Notes under the pieces: generated by a model
The model's database searches: none
What the model saw: the letters and a program-made list of their open reading frames with translations, nothing else
What the model was told of the DNA's origin: nothing
NCBI GenBank assembly: GCA_027943335.1
Contig: BSBK01001302.1
Location: 1,003,501-1,067,500 of the forward strand
Source: Chamaecyparis obtusa
Lineage: Eukaryota; Streptophyta; Pinopsida; Cupressales; Cupressaceae
DNA: 64,000 nucleotides
Direction: 5' to 3'
Shown here: in pieces, positions 1-10,769 of the stretch
Layout of the letters: every line of letters starts with the position of its first letter
Numbering within the stretch: the stretch's first letter is position 1
Program-made: the position numbers and the translations under genes

Positions 1-2
1 TG

Positions 3-74
3 TTATCTGATGAGGATGGAGAACAACTCCCTGATCCCATCAATATTTTGCACCTCAAGAAGTTCTATCCATGA
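3..74 (+). CDS. C-terminal tail of gypsy Pol polyprotein (partial)
   Basis: A reading frame entering from the left edge encodes 23 residues and then TGA. It includes SDEDGEQLPDPIN and ends HLKKFYP. A closing string of the form D-x-DG-x-x-LP-x-PIN followed by a Lys-Lys-aromatic-Tyr-Pro end is typical of the C-terminus of plant Ty3/gypsy polyproteins, after the integrase. The short segment shows no catalytic motif. The assignment rests on this ending and on the purine tract and LTR downstream in the same orientation. No frame damage is visible in what remains. Confidence 0.65.
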   Translation, partial: LSDEDGEQLPDPINILHLKKFYP

Positions 75-2097
75 TGTCCATTCTGTCTGGGGGCATCCTT
101 TGTACATACTTATTGATCCTGAAAAAGTTCCAAAAAAATTCATATATGATGCTGAAAAAATCCTAAAAAACATATAAAGTCCTGAAAAAAATGAAAATTT
201 TTTTTTAAAAAGTCAAAAATTCAAAAAAATAGAAAAAGTGCCTTGGTGAAAACTTGGAAATAGGTGCCTTGGTAGCAAAAATACAAAAAAATTGAAAAAT
301 CAAAAAAATTTCCAAGTGGTGAAAACCTAGAAACATGTGCTACTTGAGGCCTTTGCACCCTTGTCTCTTAGCATGCATCCTTAACACTTAGCCATTCTCC
401 ATCATGTCTTGACCTTATTTGACTTGGTCTGGAATTGGTCTTTATTTCTATCTAGGGGGCATACTTGTTAGAATAGGTCCTTTAGATGCATTTGTCTCTT
501 GGGGCATTTCACAAATAGGTGTTTTTCAACACCACCCCAAACAATGTTTTTCAACACTACCCTAGCGTCGAGTGTTTCTCAACACTTATCAGATGTCTTA
601 CCCACTAGTCTAAGTATGATGCGATATTTCTCACTAGCAGATGTGATACTCAAAGTTTGACTCTATGACCAACACACACACACTTAAACAATCAACTCAA
701 TTGAGATATGTTGACTTTATTTTTTTCTTTTTTTTTTGTCTATGATGATTTCTTTGATGAGTGTTCTCTCCCTATGATAGTTTTCAATGATGCATAACTA
801 GAAGACTGAGGGCATGAGGGCATGTTTTATTTCTCTTTCTGCTTGTGGGTATATTTTGTTGGTCCTAATTGTCATTAGCATTTATGCTTGATCCACTTGA
901 CACCTAGGATCTACAAGTATTATCCTTGACTATTTGTGAGTACATGCTTATAGCCATCTTGACTTTCTTATGTCATGATGTTAGCATAATCTCGCTATAC
1001 TAAACTTAGGTAATCTCATTACACTAGTCATCTTGACCTACATGTCTTTGGTGCCTAGGTGGGATTCCCACATCTCTATCTGATATAGATCATATTCATA
1101 TTCACATAGTCATACTAGTATGTATTGTATGATCTTATGATGCTACCAATAATGCTTGATGATGATAATTAGATGTCTATAAGTGTTGTGACCTTGCAAG
1201 TCAACTACTTTTTCATAGTAGCTTGCATTTTTAGGTTCATGATAGATTAGTTTTGCATCTTGCATATGGAGAGAGCTCTCCTTTTATCTTTCATGGACTT
1301 GTTGGTCAATTGTGCTCACCTTTCCTTTTCTTGATCATGTCTTTCACATCTTGTCTTTCATATCACATCCTTTTCACCCCTTTTATAGCATTTTGACTTT
1401 TTGACCTAATTTTAAAAACACTTCAAAATTGTACAAAAATTGCACCCCTAGCTAATTTCGACATCCTGGATCTATTTTTGGACTTGAAATCAAAATCTGA
1501 GTTAATCTTGATAGTCAAAATCACATTTCACAATTTCACCCTCTTCTGTGCAATTGGTTGAACTTTTGAGGCCTAATCCTTTGATCTTCGCTGGGGCATC
1601 TTCATTTCTTCACCCCCATCTCTTTCAAACTCCTAGTCTTTCCTTCATTCATTCATCTTCACCTCTCTGAGGTTTGACTTCATCTTTATCCTATATCTTT
1701 CTCAATCAAACCTAGTCAAACTGGGCCATCTCTTCATTGCTTGATGGTTATCCTATCATGTTTCACCTTTGATTATGATTTCTAGTGACTTGATCAAGTT
1801 TATCAATTTGCTGCTTCTCCTCTACCTAATTTCAATTTCAATTCTGAGGGGGTAGTACCTATCAACTTTAATCTTTGATTCATCTTTATCATTCAGCTCA
1901 GCTTGAGATTCTTATTTTGAGACTTGATTATCATTTAATAGCAATGGTGTTGATCTTGTCTTTTGATTCTTATCTCTTATTTTGAAACTTGACTATCACT
2001 TAATAGCAACGGTGTTGGTCTTTTCTTTTAGCTAGTTTATTTTTGTCCTAGCATGTTCCCAAAATGATCACACATTAGTCAAAGAGGGGAAAATTTA
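75..2097 (+). other. T1 long 3' non-coding region with polypurine tract
   Basis: About 2 kb separate the Pol stop codon from the LTR. No long ORF or recognisable domain is visible. Poly-A/T runs lie near 120-320. GGGGGCAT occurs near 92 and 456, and a GTTTTTCAACAC-like motif occurs three times between about 515 and 582. The segment ends in the purine tract AAAGAGGGGAAAA (2081-2093), directly before the LTR, which fits a plus-strand primer. Long 3' regions occur in Tat-type plant gypsy elements (family knowledge). Confidence 0.6.
1911..2029 (+). repeat. Tandem duplication, two copies, 65-bp period
   Basis: A segment of about 54 bp starting CTTATTTTGA recurs 65 bp downstream (1911-1964 and 1976-2029). 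The copies differ mainly by A/G and C/T changes. It lies in the 3' non-coding region of T1, just before the LTR. Confidence 0.8.
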
Positions 2098-3093
2098 TGC
2101 ACCCTAAAATAGTCGCCTAGACTTTGGGCCCCCATTCAGCAATTTATCAAATCCCTGAATCAATATTTTCAAAAATCAGCATTTTATCAATAATATCAAT
2201 TTCTTTGATCAAGTCATATTTTATCATTTTTTATTATTTTTCTTGGGCTAACCATTTTATCCTAAGTCTTTATTTATTTAAAAGGAATTTCCTCCCCTTT
2301 TAATAAATAAAAAGCCCCCACTTTTCCTCTTATCCTAAGTTGCACAAATAAAGCATTATTCCTATTTTATAAAAAGAAGAAAAGTACTTTTTGTCTTATA
2401 TGGACACAAAAGTCAACTCTTATTTTCTCATTAGAGGATGTTTGTGCACATGGATTTCTCCTCTTTCAAGCTCCACCCTTGATTAAATCTCTTTCCTCTT
2501 AATCTCCATGGTCCATTCCTTCTCATTTCCTATAAAAGAAGAGCTCTCTTCTCATTTGCATATCCATCTCTTTTATGCTAATGTTATGCTGCAGGTTTTC
2601 TAGGTCATTTGGAGCTCTTTGAAGACATTCTTGCATTCATGTTTTGAAGACATTGTTGTTGCATTTCATTTAGTTTTATTTCTTGCTTTCATAGTTGCAT
2701 AATCATGACATTCTTAGTATAGACTTTCTTTATGCTATAGATTAATCTCACATAGTTTAATTAGGAGGGATTGTAAGACTTGTGCTTTCCTTTCATAGGC
2801 TAGTTTGCACTTTCATTTTCATAGACTAGCTTGCATCCTCATTCTTAGCTTACCTTCATTTCATTTCCATTTGATTCTTTGGGGATATTGGTAATCTTTC
2901 CCTTGTCTTCAATTTTGGAATCTCTCATTGTGTGGTTGACTAGCAAGGTCATAAGTTTATTAGCTCTAGCTGAGAGCAATTTTACAATCTTGCAACTCCA
3001 TACATAGAGAGCTCTAAGTCGCTATTGAAGTTTTCCCTTTCATGGATTTCCTTTGATGTAATGACTTAGAGAAGTGCACTACTTTTGTGTGTA
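2098..3093 (+). repeat. T1 3' LTR
   Basis: The LTR starts TGCACCC directly after the purine tract. Inverted, the same sequence forms T7, sharing landmarks in order: the C-rich stretch after about 2275, AAGTTGCACAAATAAAGCAT, the AAAGTCAACTC segment, the GAGCTCTC segment and CTAGGTCA. A TATA box, TATAAAAG, lies at 2531-2538, just before GAGCTCTC. The LTR is about 1 kb long. The 3' end is placed where the T7 match ends. Confidence 0.75.
2531..2538 (+). promoter_or_regulatory. TATA box of the T1 LTR
   Basis: TATAAAAG lies in the middle of the LTR. At the equivalent place the inverted T7 copy reads TTTAAAAG, so T7 has lost the consensus. It probably marks the U3/R boundary. Confidence 0.5.
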
Positions 3094-4296
3094 TAATGTT
3101 AGTGTCGACTGAGCCAGTATATGCCAAGTAAATTCAGTGTTGACCAAACAACAGTTATTTGCTAAGGAAGATAGTATTAGCCAAGGAAATAGTTTTAGTA
3201 TCAATTGAGCTATCTAGAGATGACTGAAGACTTGAACACAATATTGACCAAGTGTCAGTAATTTATATTTGAGGAAGAATTCATATTCCTAGCTGACATA
3301 GTTGAATTCTTGGATTATGTAAATCATGTTGACTTTATTTATTGATTGTATGGAAGCATTTAATACACTAAAAAATGTTTTATTGTAAATCTATAAATAA
3401 AGATATTTGAGATTTTTCTAGAAGGATGGACGAAGAACATAAAGTTGGAAGGATTCGATGAATCTGACCTAACCCTAAAATCTACAGAGGATATTAAGAA
3501 GAAAAAGTTATATCGACCTAATTGAGGAAGTATTAAGGATACCTAAGCATGAGGTTGAGACATGTAGAGGATGTTGGAGTTATTCTTGATGTTATTGACT
3601 ATATAAGAAGAAAAGGATGAAGGAGGAGTTGTGATTTCTTGAAGGGATTTCCGAGAAGATCAGTAATGGAGATGGAAGTGAACCATAGTCAGTAAGCTAG
3701 CATATGTGTATGGAATTGGATCTGATATTTTCAAAGTGATTTGTATGTTTACAAATCAATATTATTGTTACTTTCTAACCATTTTATCAGTCAAAATCCT
3801 TTTAACAGAGGTTGACCTAATAGTCATTTGTGTAAATCCTTTGAACAAGGTTGCATTCTAATAGAATGTATGTAAGTCCTATAACAAGGCACACTTTTAA
3901 TAGAGTAGTTGAAATCCTTTAACCAGGTCACACTTGACAGTGTGTTTATAACCTTTGATAGGGTTGGTCTTTCACAGAGCTCACTTCAAAAGAGTGAAAA
4001 TATCAGTAACATGTTACAAAGTAGTTTTTCCCAAATTGGGTTTCCACTATAAATCCTAGTGTTAATACTTGTGTGAATGTTTTGGTTTGAACATTTCTAT
4101 GTTTTACAAGTTAAATACTATTGGATAGTGGACTACATTATTATATGTTTTTGTTATATATTCAATAATGATCGAGTAGCTATTGGTTGTTAGATCTAAT
4201 TTGTGGAAGAGTTTGAAAGTTTTTTTTATACATCTAGACCCGAGAACAACTGGTTCACCCCCCCCCCCCACTCTGTTGTTCTAAATTATATTAACA
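3094..4296 (+). repeat. T2: Copia LTR, 5' end truncated by T1
   Basis: The sequence matches, in inverted order, the 3' LTR of T14 (59075-60527). Both contain the AATGTTAGTGTC stretch, the ladder of short palindromes, a TTTTTCCC...TTTCCAC block, the TGGTTCACCCCCC tract and a TTAACA end. About 250 bp corresponding to the LTR 5' end are missing because T1 inserted there. No PBS follows 4296. The adjoining DNA is instead minus-strand Copia pol of T3, so T2 is either a solo LTR or the right-hand LTR of an element extending left of the window. Confidence 0.75.
3780..3990 (+). repeat. Micro-palindrome ladder in T2 LTR
   Basis: Short inverted repeats recur about every 30-35 bp. Examples are CATTCTA-A-TAGAATG at 3854-3868, CACACT-TGAC-AGTGTG at 3929-3944 and a TCACTT...AGAGTGA pair near 3980-3997. 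Each follows a CCTTT(G/A)A(A/T)C(A)AGG-like core. The region lies in the part of the LTR expected to be transcribed. Confidence 0.6.
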
Positions 4297-4299
4297 TGA

Positions 4300-4515
4300 T
4301 GTCTTTATTTTGTTGCTCGGTAGCTTCTCCCTGTCACTCAAGTAGAGGGTCAAGTAACTCAATGAATGTATATCTACCTTATTCTTCTAGTTCTTTCCTT
4401 CTTTCTTCATCATTTTTCTTAGCAAACTCATCAACTTTCACATTAGCACTTTCAATCATTTTGTTAGAAACTTTATTCAAATATTTGTAAGCTTTTCTCT
4501 TAGTATAATATCCCA
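4300..4515 (-). pseudogene. Copia integrase C-terminal fragment (T3)
   Basis: The minus strand encodes a peptide with TKRKAYKYLNK, then NKMIESANVKVDEF and an acidic linker. It is closely parallel to YSTKSKAYKCLNK...MIESTNVKVVEF at the end of the integrase region of T9. This is the linker between integrase and reverse transcriptase in Copia polyproteins. It has in-frame stops, is cut on the left by T2, and on the right runs into unrelated AT-rich DNA after the codons for a GYY-like GYS motif. No catalytic residue lies in this piece. Confidence 0.75.
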
Positions 4516-5694
4516 AAAATCAAAATCATGCAAAATTGAAATCTAATTTAACCAAGTGATTTACTGCCTTCTAATAGGTGCGAGATTGATGTTCTCAGAT
4601 TGTAATCAAGATCAGTGACCTGGATGACACCTAAATGAAGGATTTGAATGCAATTGATCTATATTTTTTATTTTCTATGCAATAAGAATGATAAACTGAT
4701 ATGAATCTATGCTAATATGAAAATTGATATGCTAAAATGATCTAACAATGATATAAAAGAGAATCTAAATGAATGTTAAAAAAAAAATGATCTCACAATA
4801 GCCTTGATTCGCAATAAGCTTTGATTCTCCAAATTCCAATTCTTCAACGTAATTGTGCAAAATTATGAGATGAATTATGAAGAGTTGAGCTTTGATTTTA
4901 TAGAAATCCAAGGCTTTGGAGGTGCATGGAAAAAAGCCATAAATCACTCAGATTAACTCAGCTTGATTTTTGAGTTATCTGATAATAAAGATAATTTAAT
5001 TCACAAAAATCATGCAAAAGCACAGCTCAACTCGAATTAGAAGTTTAGATCAACTTTAAAACTCAAAAAGAATGTTGAGTTTCCAAAAGCTAACAACTTG
5101 CATTAATTTTCCAATTTTGAGTTTAACTGGTCATTTTATGTGCACATGGATAATTATGATTTAATAAATAAATAAAGTGATTTATTCTCAACTTAACTGA
5201 TTTTTTAAATTGAATAATTAATTTATGGGTTAATTAACTATTTAATCAAACTTTTATTCAAAACTATATTATTAAATAATGACAACTTGTTTTAATCAAT
5301 TAAATAAGAATTTAATTAATTATTCATAGGATATTGGATTTATTGTCAAAATTAAATAATACAATTAATAAGAGATAGAATTAAATTTAATTAAACAATT
5401 AAGTGGCAAATATTAAATCTAATTAATTAAATATGAAAATATTCAATTAATCAAACTTAGGATAAATGTGATTTATCGCCAAATAATTATTAAATTAAAG
5501 ATAATTAAGATAATTAGGAATATTGCTAGGAATATTCCTTGATGCAGAATTTAAGATAATCAATTAGATTCAATGATGTGAAGATGTGCCTTAGGTTAGG
5601 ACTTCGATGTTGATTTCGTTCGATTTGTTCATGTAAGAGTTTAATAAACTTATAGCCCATTTTATTAAGAGTTTGATGTAAGAGTTTAATAAAC
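4516..5694. other. AT-rich insertion within T3, origin unknown
   Basis: About 1.2 kb of very AT-rich sequence, rich in TTAATTAA-like words, interrupts the Copia body between gag and the integrase end. No coding or terminal-repeat signature is clear. It may be a solo LTR or another non-coding mobile element, or the scar of a complex deletion, because gag zinc-knuckle, protease and most integrase sequence is absent. A 33-bp direct duplication sits at its right end. Confidence 0.4.
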
Positions 5695-5708
5695 TTATAG
5701 CCCATTTT
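5631..5708. repeat. 33-bp direct duplication, 45-bp period
   Basis: Two identical 33-bp copies beginning ATGTAAGAGTTTAATAAACT lie at 5631-5663 and 5676-5708. The second copy merges with the truncated end of the T3 gag frame, which encodes RYKNGL and then stops. Confidence 0.85.
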
Positions 5709-6462
5709 TATACCTTCCTTTAACTTTCTGTAGCCTTCTAGCCATAAGTGCTTCAAGTTCATCAAGTCCATCTTCATCACTTTCATTCCTTATTATATGT
5801 TTATTGCTTGATTTTCCAATTTTCAAATATGACATAAATGCAAACTCAACACTTGGTACAATAATGTTATTATAGTTATTCAACTCAAAAGTAGTCAATT
5901 TACCGATTAGAATATCAAGTGTAAGAACATTACCTGGTGCAGATCTCATTTCATGAATTACAGAGATTATAATAGCATAAATTGGCAGAAAGATTCTAAG
6001 AATTTTACTCGCAACAATGTCTTCATCAATAACACCTCCTGCTCCTCAGATAGCATTGACAACCTCCTTGATTATGTTACTATACTGTGAAATGTTTTCA
6101 CCTTCTTTTATTTTCATATCATCAAACCTTCCTCTAAGGTTTTCATCTCTTGCTCTCATCACATTCACATCTCCTCCATCGACTAGTGTCAGTTTGTCCC
6201 ACATTGCTTTTGTTGAAGTGCATGCTTTGACATCTTCAAATTTTGCATCAGATAAGGAAGCAGCAATCTCTATCATTGTCATGTTGTGTTCATGTCTTTC
6301 TCTTAGCTGATCAATAGTCAAAGGTCTAGTTGTCAGTTGTATGTAAGCATTGTCTAGGTGAAATACTATAGATTCTCCAATTCTAGATATGTGCAACCTC
6401 ATTATGCTTTTCCTTGTTGAGAAGTTATCTTTGTTCATATTTGGCACCTCTCTCTTATACAT
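5695..6462 (-). pseudogene. gag: Copia Gag (T3), truncated before the zinc knuckle
   Basis: One frame from ATG at 6462 gives MYKREVPNMNKDNFST, then LHISRIGES, LRERHEHNMTMIEI, TSTKAMWDKL, a DDMKIKEGENISQY segment and DELEALMARRLQK. These are hallmarks of the Copia Gag capsid domain (UBN2/Retrotran_gag_2 family). It has one in-frame TGA near 6043, probably from an Arg CGA codon, and then reads through to the RYKNGL end. The CCHC nucleocapsid knuckle found in the sister element T9 is missing, lost at the AT-rich insertion. Gag would form the cytoplasmic virus-like particle. Confidence 0.85.
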
Positions 6463-6511
6463 TTTGTGATCTTTAGCTCAAGTCCTTAAAACTTATTTTT
6501 CAAGCACATAA

Positions 6512-6523
6512 TCTCTAATACCA
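6512..6523 (-). other. T3 primer-binding site (tRNA-Met type, degenerate)
   Basis: On the minus strand the sequence is TGGTATTAGAGA, two nucleotides after the LTR end. The plant Copia consensus complementary to initiator tRNA-Met is TGGTATCAGAGC, so two positions have changed. Confidence 0.8.
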
Positions 6524-6525
6524 GT

Positions 6526-8017
6526 TGTTAGATAACTGAGAGGGGGGGTGAATAAGTTAATTCTAGTTATCCTAGAGTCCCAAACTCCCAAATGTATATA
6601 ATCAAACTTTTTCAAACAAATAATCAACTCGGTAAGCTTGTCAACAATAACTTTATGTTGATTTATTGAATACCAATAAATTCAATACTATGATTACCAA
6701 TTAATCCAAATATGAAATGTGTAAAGTAAAAAAACAATCCAATCACATCAAGTACATATAACACAAGGATTTTAACATGGAAACCCTAGTAAGGGAAAAA
6801 CCACCTGGGACCGATAACCCAAAATATTTCACTCTTCTAAAGTGAGCTCAGTTAGGAGCCAACCCTCTTAAAGGTTACAATGCACACTGTAAGGTGTGAC
6901 CTCGTTAAAGGATTTATCACTAACAGTTAACTGTTGACCAAAATTCACTATGGGTTCAAAAAGAAAACCATCAACATTCATGGAATTTCATATTGAAATA
7001 CAAATAAGACTGTTAAGTCCACTCGGTTAAGAGATTTAGCTATAACAATGGTCAACTTGGTACAGTGGTGATCTGATTCAAATACAACTAAGATTGCATA
7101 TTTTTAGATCTATGCTATGCTCAAAATACCTCCTCTAATAAATAATCACTTCAATCCTTCATATCCTTCAACATGTTTAGATCAGTCAATAATACTCTAA
7201 CACTCAGTAATGTCTGTAGTTCTGCTCGGTTCTGTTTGTAACTAGTTTGATCAGTGGTGCATGAAAATATCACTTTCATGCAATTTCTCCTACAGTCTTC
7301 AATAAGCTCCAGACTCAATAATGAATCTCATGTCTCTTTAAATAGACATCATAAACTATTTTCTTCTCATCCATTATATGTTGCCTCTTAATCTCCATCA
7401 TCCATTTTGCCACTTCAAGCTTCCTCAAAAAATGTGTCTCTAACATGTTTCATCCTTCTCCATTTGATGAATCTTGAATTTTGTCAGCTGTTAGATCCTC
7501 ATAAAAAACTTTATCTTTTACCTCAGAATCATAAGCAACTTGCCAGCTCATCAATTAAGTTGGTTGTTATAAACTTTAATTTTTTCTCTTACTCGGTCAA
7601 TATAGAAATGTGTTAGTGAATACTAACTCATTTATTACCGATACTTGATATACACTGCACTGGCTCAATGTATATAGAAATCTTCAATTACTGACCACAT
7701 TAACTTGTTCAGTTCTAATCTTTAGTAAATAACAAATTCATGTAATACAATCAAGTCATCAAAATGATGTCATAGACTCATCAATAAATTACCCAATGTA
7801 TACCTTAGCCATATCTCCATATCCATCTCATCTTCATGTAGATATCTCTTTCCTTTACCATTTTTCTTCTTCAAATGTTTGTAACTATCATGATAACTAT
7901 AGTCAAAACTAGTTGACATCAATGACAACATATTGATTGATTTAATTACCTTACATATCACTTTAGTAGCTCAGTGATCTCTAATCATTATTTTTCACTT
8001 GTCCATTTAGTTCATCA
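6526..8017 (-). repeat. T3 5' LTR
   Basis: On the plus strand it runs from TGTTAGATAACTGAG to TTCATCA. Read on the minus strand it begins TGATGAAC and ends CTAACA, matching the T9 LTRs at both ends and inside, including a segment with AACTAGTTGACATCAATGAC. It is 1492 bp long, equal to the T9 3' LTR. It contains the G-rich complement of the U5 poly-C tract near 6541 and the palindrome ladder around 6840-7050. Confidence 0.85.
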
Positions 8018-8264
8018 AGTTATTTAACCAGTTGTATATTATCACAATATGTTGTCAGAAACTAAAACTATTCTAGATTTGGAATCCTAGTACTTGTATC
8101 TTCTAGATGTGAAAAATGTAAATCCTCAAGATAGTGATAACCCAAGTCATCCTTGTCCCACAAATTTTTCCTTGTCCTATAAGCACAAAAGTTGGTGGAA
8201 TTTTTAGTAGACCTATCATTGGTTTTGAGACACTGAAAATCCAAATCCAAAACTCTGATAGCTG
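8018..8264. other. Unassigned host DNA between T3 and T4
   Basis: This stretch joins T3 and T4. A minus-strand ORF of 69 codons extends from the T4 LTR into it, but it shows no recognisable motif and I do not call it a gene. Confidence 0.5.
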
Positions 8265-10589
8265 TGTTGGTGTTCAAAATGGATGCTTATGCTCCTAGGC
8301 TACCAATGTACCCTCAGGTTGATTTTAGGATTGGTTAGTTCCAAAATGTATAAGGATCTTGGGGTAACTGGACCAACTATAGGGACAAGACTGCCCTCTT
8401 CACTTTTGGCTCTACAAAACCAAGGCAGGTGCACCTAACCTAGTGAAAACTATACTTCACACACCAAAGACTGGGTCAAAATAATAGATTGATAGTAAGA
8501 AAGTACTAAATGCTAACCTCACATTCATTGACTCTCCATTACTATATGATGACAAAACCACATAACCAACAACTTAAAGCTTGAAAAGGTTATTGATTTC
8601 AATATTTGGAATGCAATCACTTCAACCAGTGTATGTTAACAAGAGAGGTACTCATTTAGGCCAGTGCCTCATCCATTGGGCAAGAGTCCTTAGACACAAA
8701 GACACAAAAATTTGAGAATACCTAGGAATTCATAGCCATAAATACATTTATCCTAATCTTTACTACTTACAATACATCCTTACATAGACAAGGGCAAACT
8801 CATATCCCATTTAGAGCATTGTTTAATACAATCCTAGATCAGAACTCAAGAATGAAGATACATACATAAAAGCACTATGTCATGAGCTATAAAACTCAAA
8901 GCTTACTTGACTTGACACAAAGGAGAGATAAGAATCAGATATTTATATTAAGTATGATGAATTCCTTCTGTGTATACAATGAATCACAAGACACCCTACT
9001 TGCAAACTATAGCTTAGACCTGCAACTTTCTTCTTTCATTAACAAACACTAAATCAAAAAAAACTATTACAAACCCTTGACTGAGAATAGGGCTCACCAA
9101 GAAAAAAAATTTCAACACCTAACTCCCAATGCCTTTGAATGATCATGAAAAATCCTTTTATCTCAAGGATTGCAACAAGCACTGATGACCATTCAAAGCG
9201 ATAATTTCAAAACTACCTAACTCAGACAGAACAATGAAAGCAGACAAGACATGCTCCAAGTGCAAGGCTAGTAAGATAAAAAATAATCATCAAATTCTAC
9301 AATAGATTCAACCCTGTACCAGCTTCAAGGACAAAAATTCATGCTGGAACAACCACCAGGACCTTCCTCATAAAATCTCACCCACAACCAAGTTCGAACG
9401 ATAAAAAAGGGTCTTGTAATATGGCTTCATTCGATGCACTGTCTCCAAACCCTGCAGAAACAATTTGAATTTGAAAAACAATGGATACATGCTCTAGTTT
9501 AAAATGCAACCGTAGATCCTTTCATTTCCCAGTAGATCGAGCGGCTGACATTAATCTTTACAATAGTCACAAAACTCTAAAAAGTCCATGTCCACACTAG
9601 TAGTCAACACCAATGAAAAATATGCACATCAGCTCCCTCTAACATACAGGACCCACCCTCATCAGTGCCTAAGAAAAAGAAAAATCAACGACTGGCGCAA
9701 GATATCATGGCTCTGAAAAAACCCATGAGAACTTATGCCAACCATAGATCCTCTATGAATGTTAGGGCCCTCAAAACACATCGGCAACTAGGTCCCACTA
9801 AAAACCCTCTAAATCATCAATGCCTCGACCAATCAGGAAAAAGAAAATTAGCACCACATGGTAGTTCAGACCCACTCTTTATCTTTAACATACTGGAAGA
9901 TCGAATGGTTGGTGCATAATCTCAAGGGCCCCAAAGATTCCTTGAGATTATGTGCTGACCGTAGATCTCAAATCTTCACACTGAGATACTAGGCCTACCT
10001 AATAGAATGTCTAGCTCATGGTCCTATGGACCAATTAAAGAACACCAACTGTGCTTACATGGCATGTGGACCCGTCCACATAGAAAGGCTACGTTGTGAA
10101 AGAGAATCAACAGTCAGCGCAAAAGCACATACCTTTGACACATCCTTCATGAAAACATGACAACCATTGGATCAAGATGCTAGCAGAAGACCGGGCCCAG
10201 GAAATTTTAAGGCCAAAACATAGGAAATATTAAAAGGTAGGACCTGGGGAAAATCATTTAGTCAGGCACGTAGACTTAGGAAATATTAAAGGCCGCCAAG
10301 GGTAAAGACTTAGGAAAAATTTAAACAAGGACTGACCAATAATATAAAGCATGTGTGAATTAGGATTTTTAAGTGGCCCAAAAAGGTAACTTAAAAATAG
10401 AATAGGGCATGGGTAGACTTAGGGTTTTTTCCACACAATGGCTAGTTTTTTGAATATTTGCAAGGGTTTCAAGCCAGAGACCTAAAAAATAGTTGTAGAG
10501 ACCAGAAGAAAAGACCTACGACCATGAAATTTTTTGCAGAAATAGACAATTTCTAAAGAATTTAGCTATGACATGAAAGTGGGCTAACA
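8265..10589 (-). repeat. T4 3' LTR (left)
   Basis: It is a direct repeat of 12907-15229. A TATAAATA on the minus strand lies at 8940-8947. The long region around 9665-10590 contains short chance ORFs repeated in the other LTR. The stretch next to its 5' end (10590-10615) is only weakly purine-rich on the minus strand (AAAAAGAGCC), so the PPT is poor. Confidence 0.9.
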
Positions 10590-10769
10590 GTGGCTCTTTT
10601 TGGGGATGCATGTCTCTTGCAAGCATGGCAAGAATTCAGATCTCTGGGAGAAGCAGATCATCAATAGGGCAAAAATAGAGGGGCCACAAAAATTGGCAAC
10701 CGGACTAGGGAAAGAAACACACAACAGGAAAGGGAAAGATATTTACAAATATTTACAAAAATTACAACC

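Larger units (their letters stand above)
1..3093 (+). mobile_element. T1: 3' end of a Ty3/gypsy LTR retrotransposon
   Basis: This element enters from beyond the left edge. It comprises the last codons of a polyprotein, about 2 kb of 3' non-coding DNA, a purine tract and a 3' LTR. The LTR is recognised because an inverted copy of it (T7, 25476-26412) is bounded by a near-perfect target duplication elsewhere in the window. The right boundary, near 3093 give or take 10 bp, is where similarity to T7 stops and similarity to the Copia LTR of T14 begins. T1 is therefore inserted inside T2. The polyprotein ending and long 3' region suggest a Tat/Ogre-like gypsy lineage, which is inference. Confidence 0.75.
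4297..8017 (-). mobile_element. T3: broken Ty1/Copia element with 5' LTR
   Basis: The 5' LTR is on the right (6526-8017). Reading leftwards come the PBS, a gag pseudogene, a foreign AT-rich insertion and a fragment of the integrase C-terminus that stops at T2. Reverse transcriptase, RNase H and the 3' LTR would lie left of T2/T1, outside the window. The LTR is 1492 bp, the same length as the 3' LTR of T9, and both share their end sequences, so T3 and T9 belong to one family. The expected TSD is AGTTA at 8018-8022; the partner lies outside the window. Confidence 0.8.

Noticed and set aside
4256..4271. Long poly-C runs read as possible sequencing errors
   Set aside because: The same tract appears at the same place in at least eight LTRs on both strands, so it is a real LTR feature. 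Exact run length may still be unreliable.
4203..4490. Plus-strand ORF of 95 codons across the T2/T3 junction
   Set aside because: It overlaps the LTR end and runs antisense to the T3 integrase fragment. The minus-strand translation matches Copia proteins; this one matches nothing.
5631..5708. CRISPR-like repeat-spacer pattern
   Set aside because: Only two copies, 12-bp spacing and a eukaryotic transposon context.
8068..8277. Minus-strand ORF of 69 codons at the left edge of T4
   Set aside because: It starts inside the T4 LTR and continues into unassigned DNA, so it formed by the insertion. No motif.
9665..9919. ORF in the T4 left LTR, also present as 14348-14560 in the right LTR
   Set aside because: It is repeated only because LTRs are repeats. 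Frames differ in length between copies and no domain is visible.
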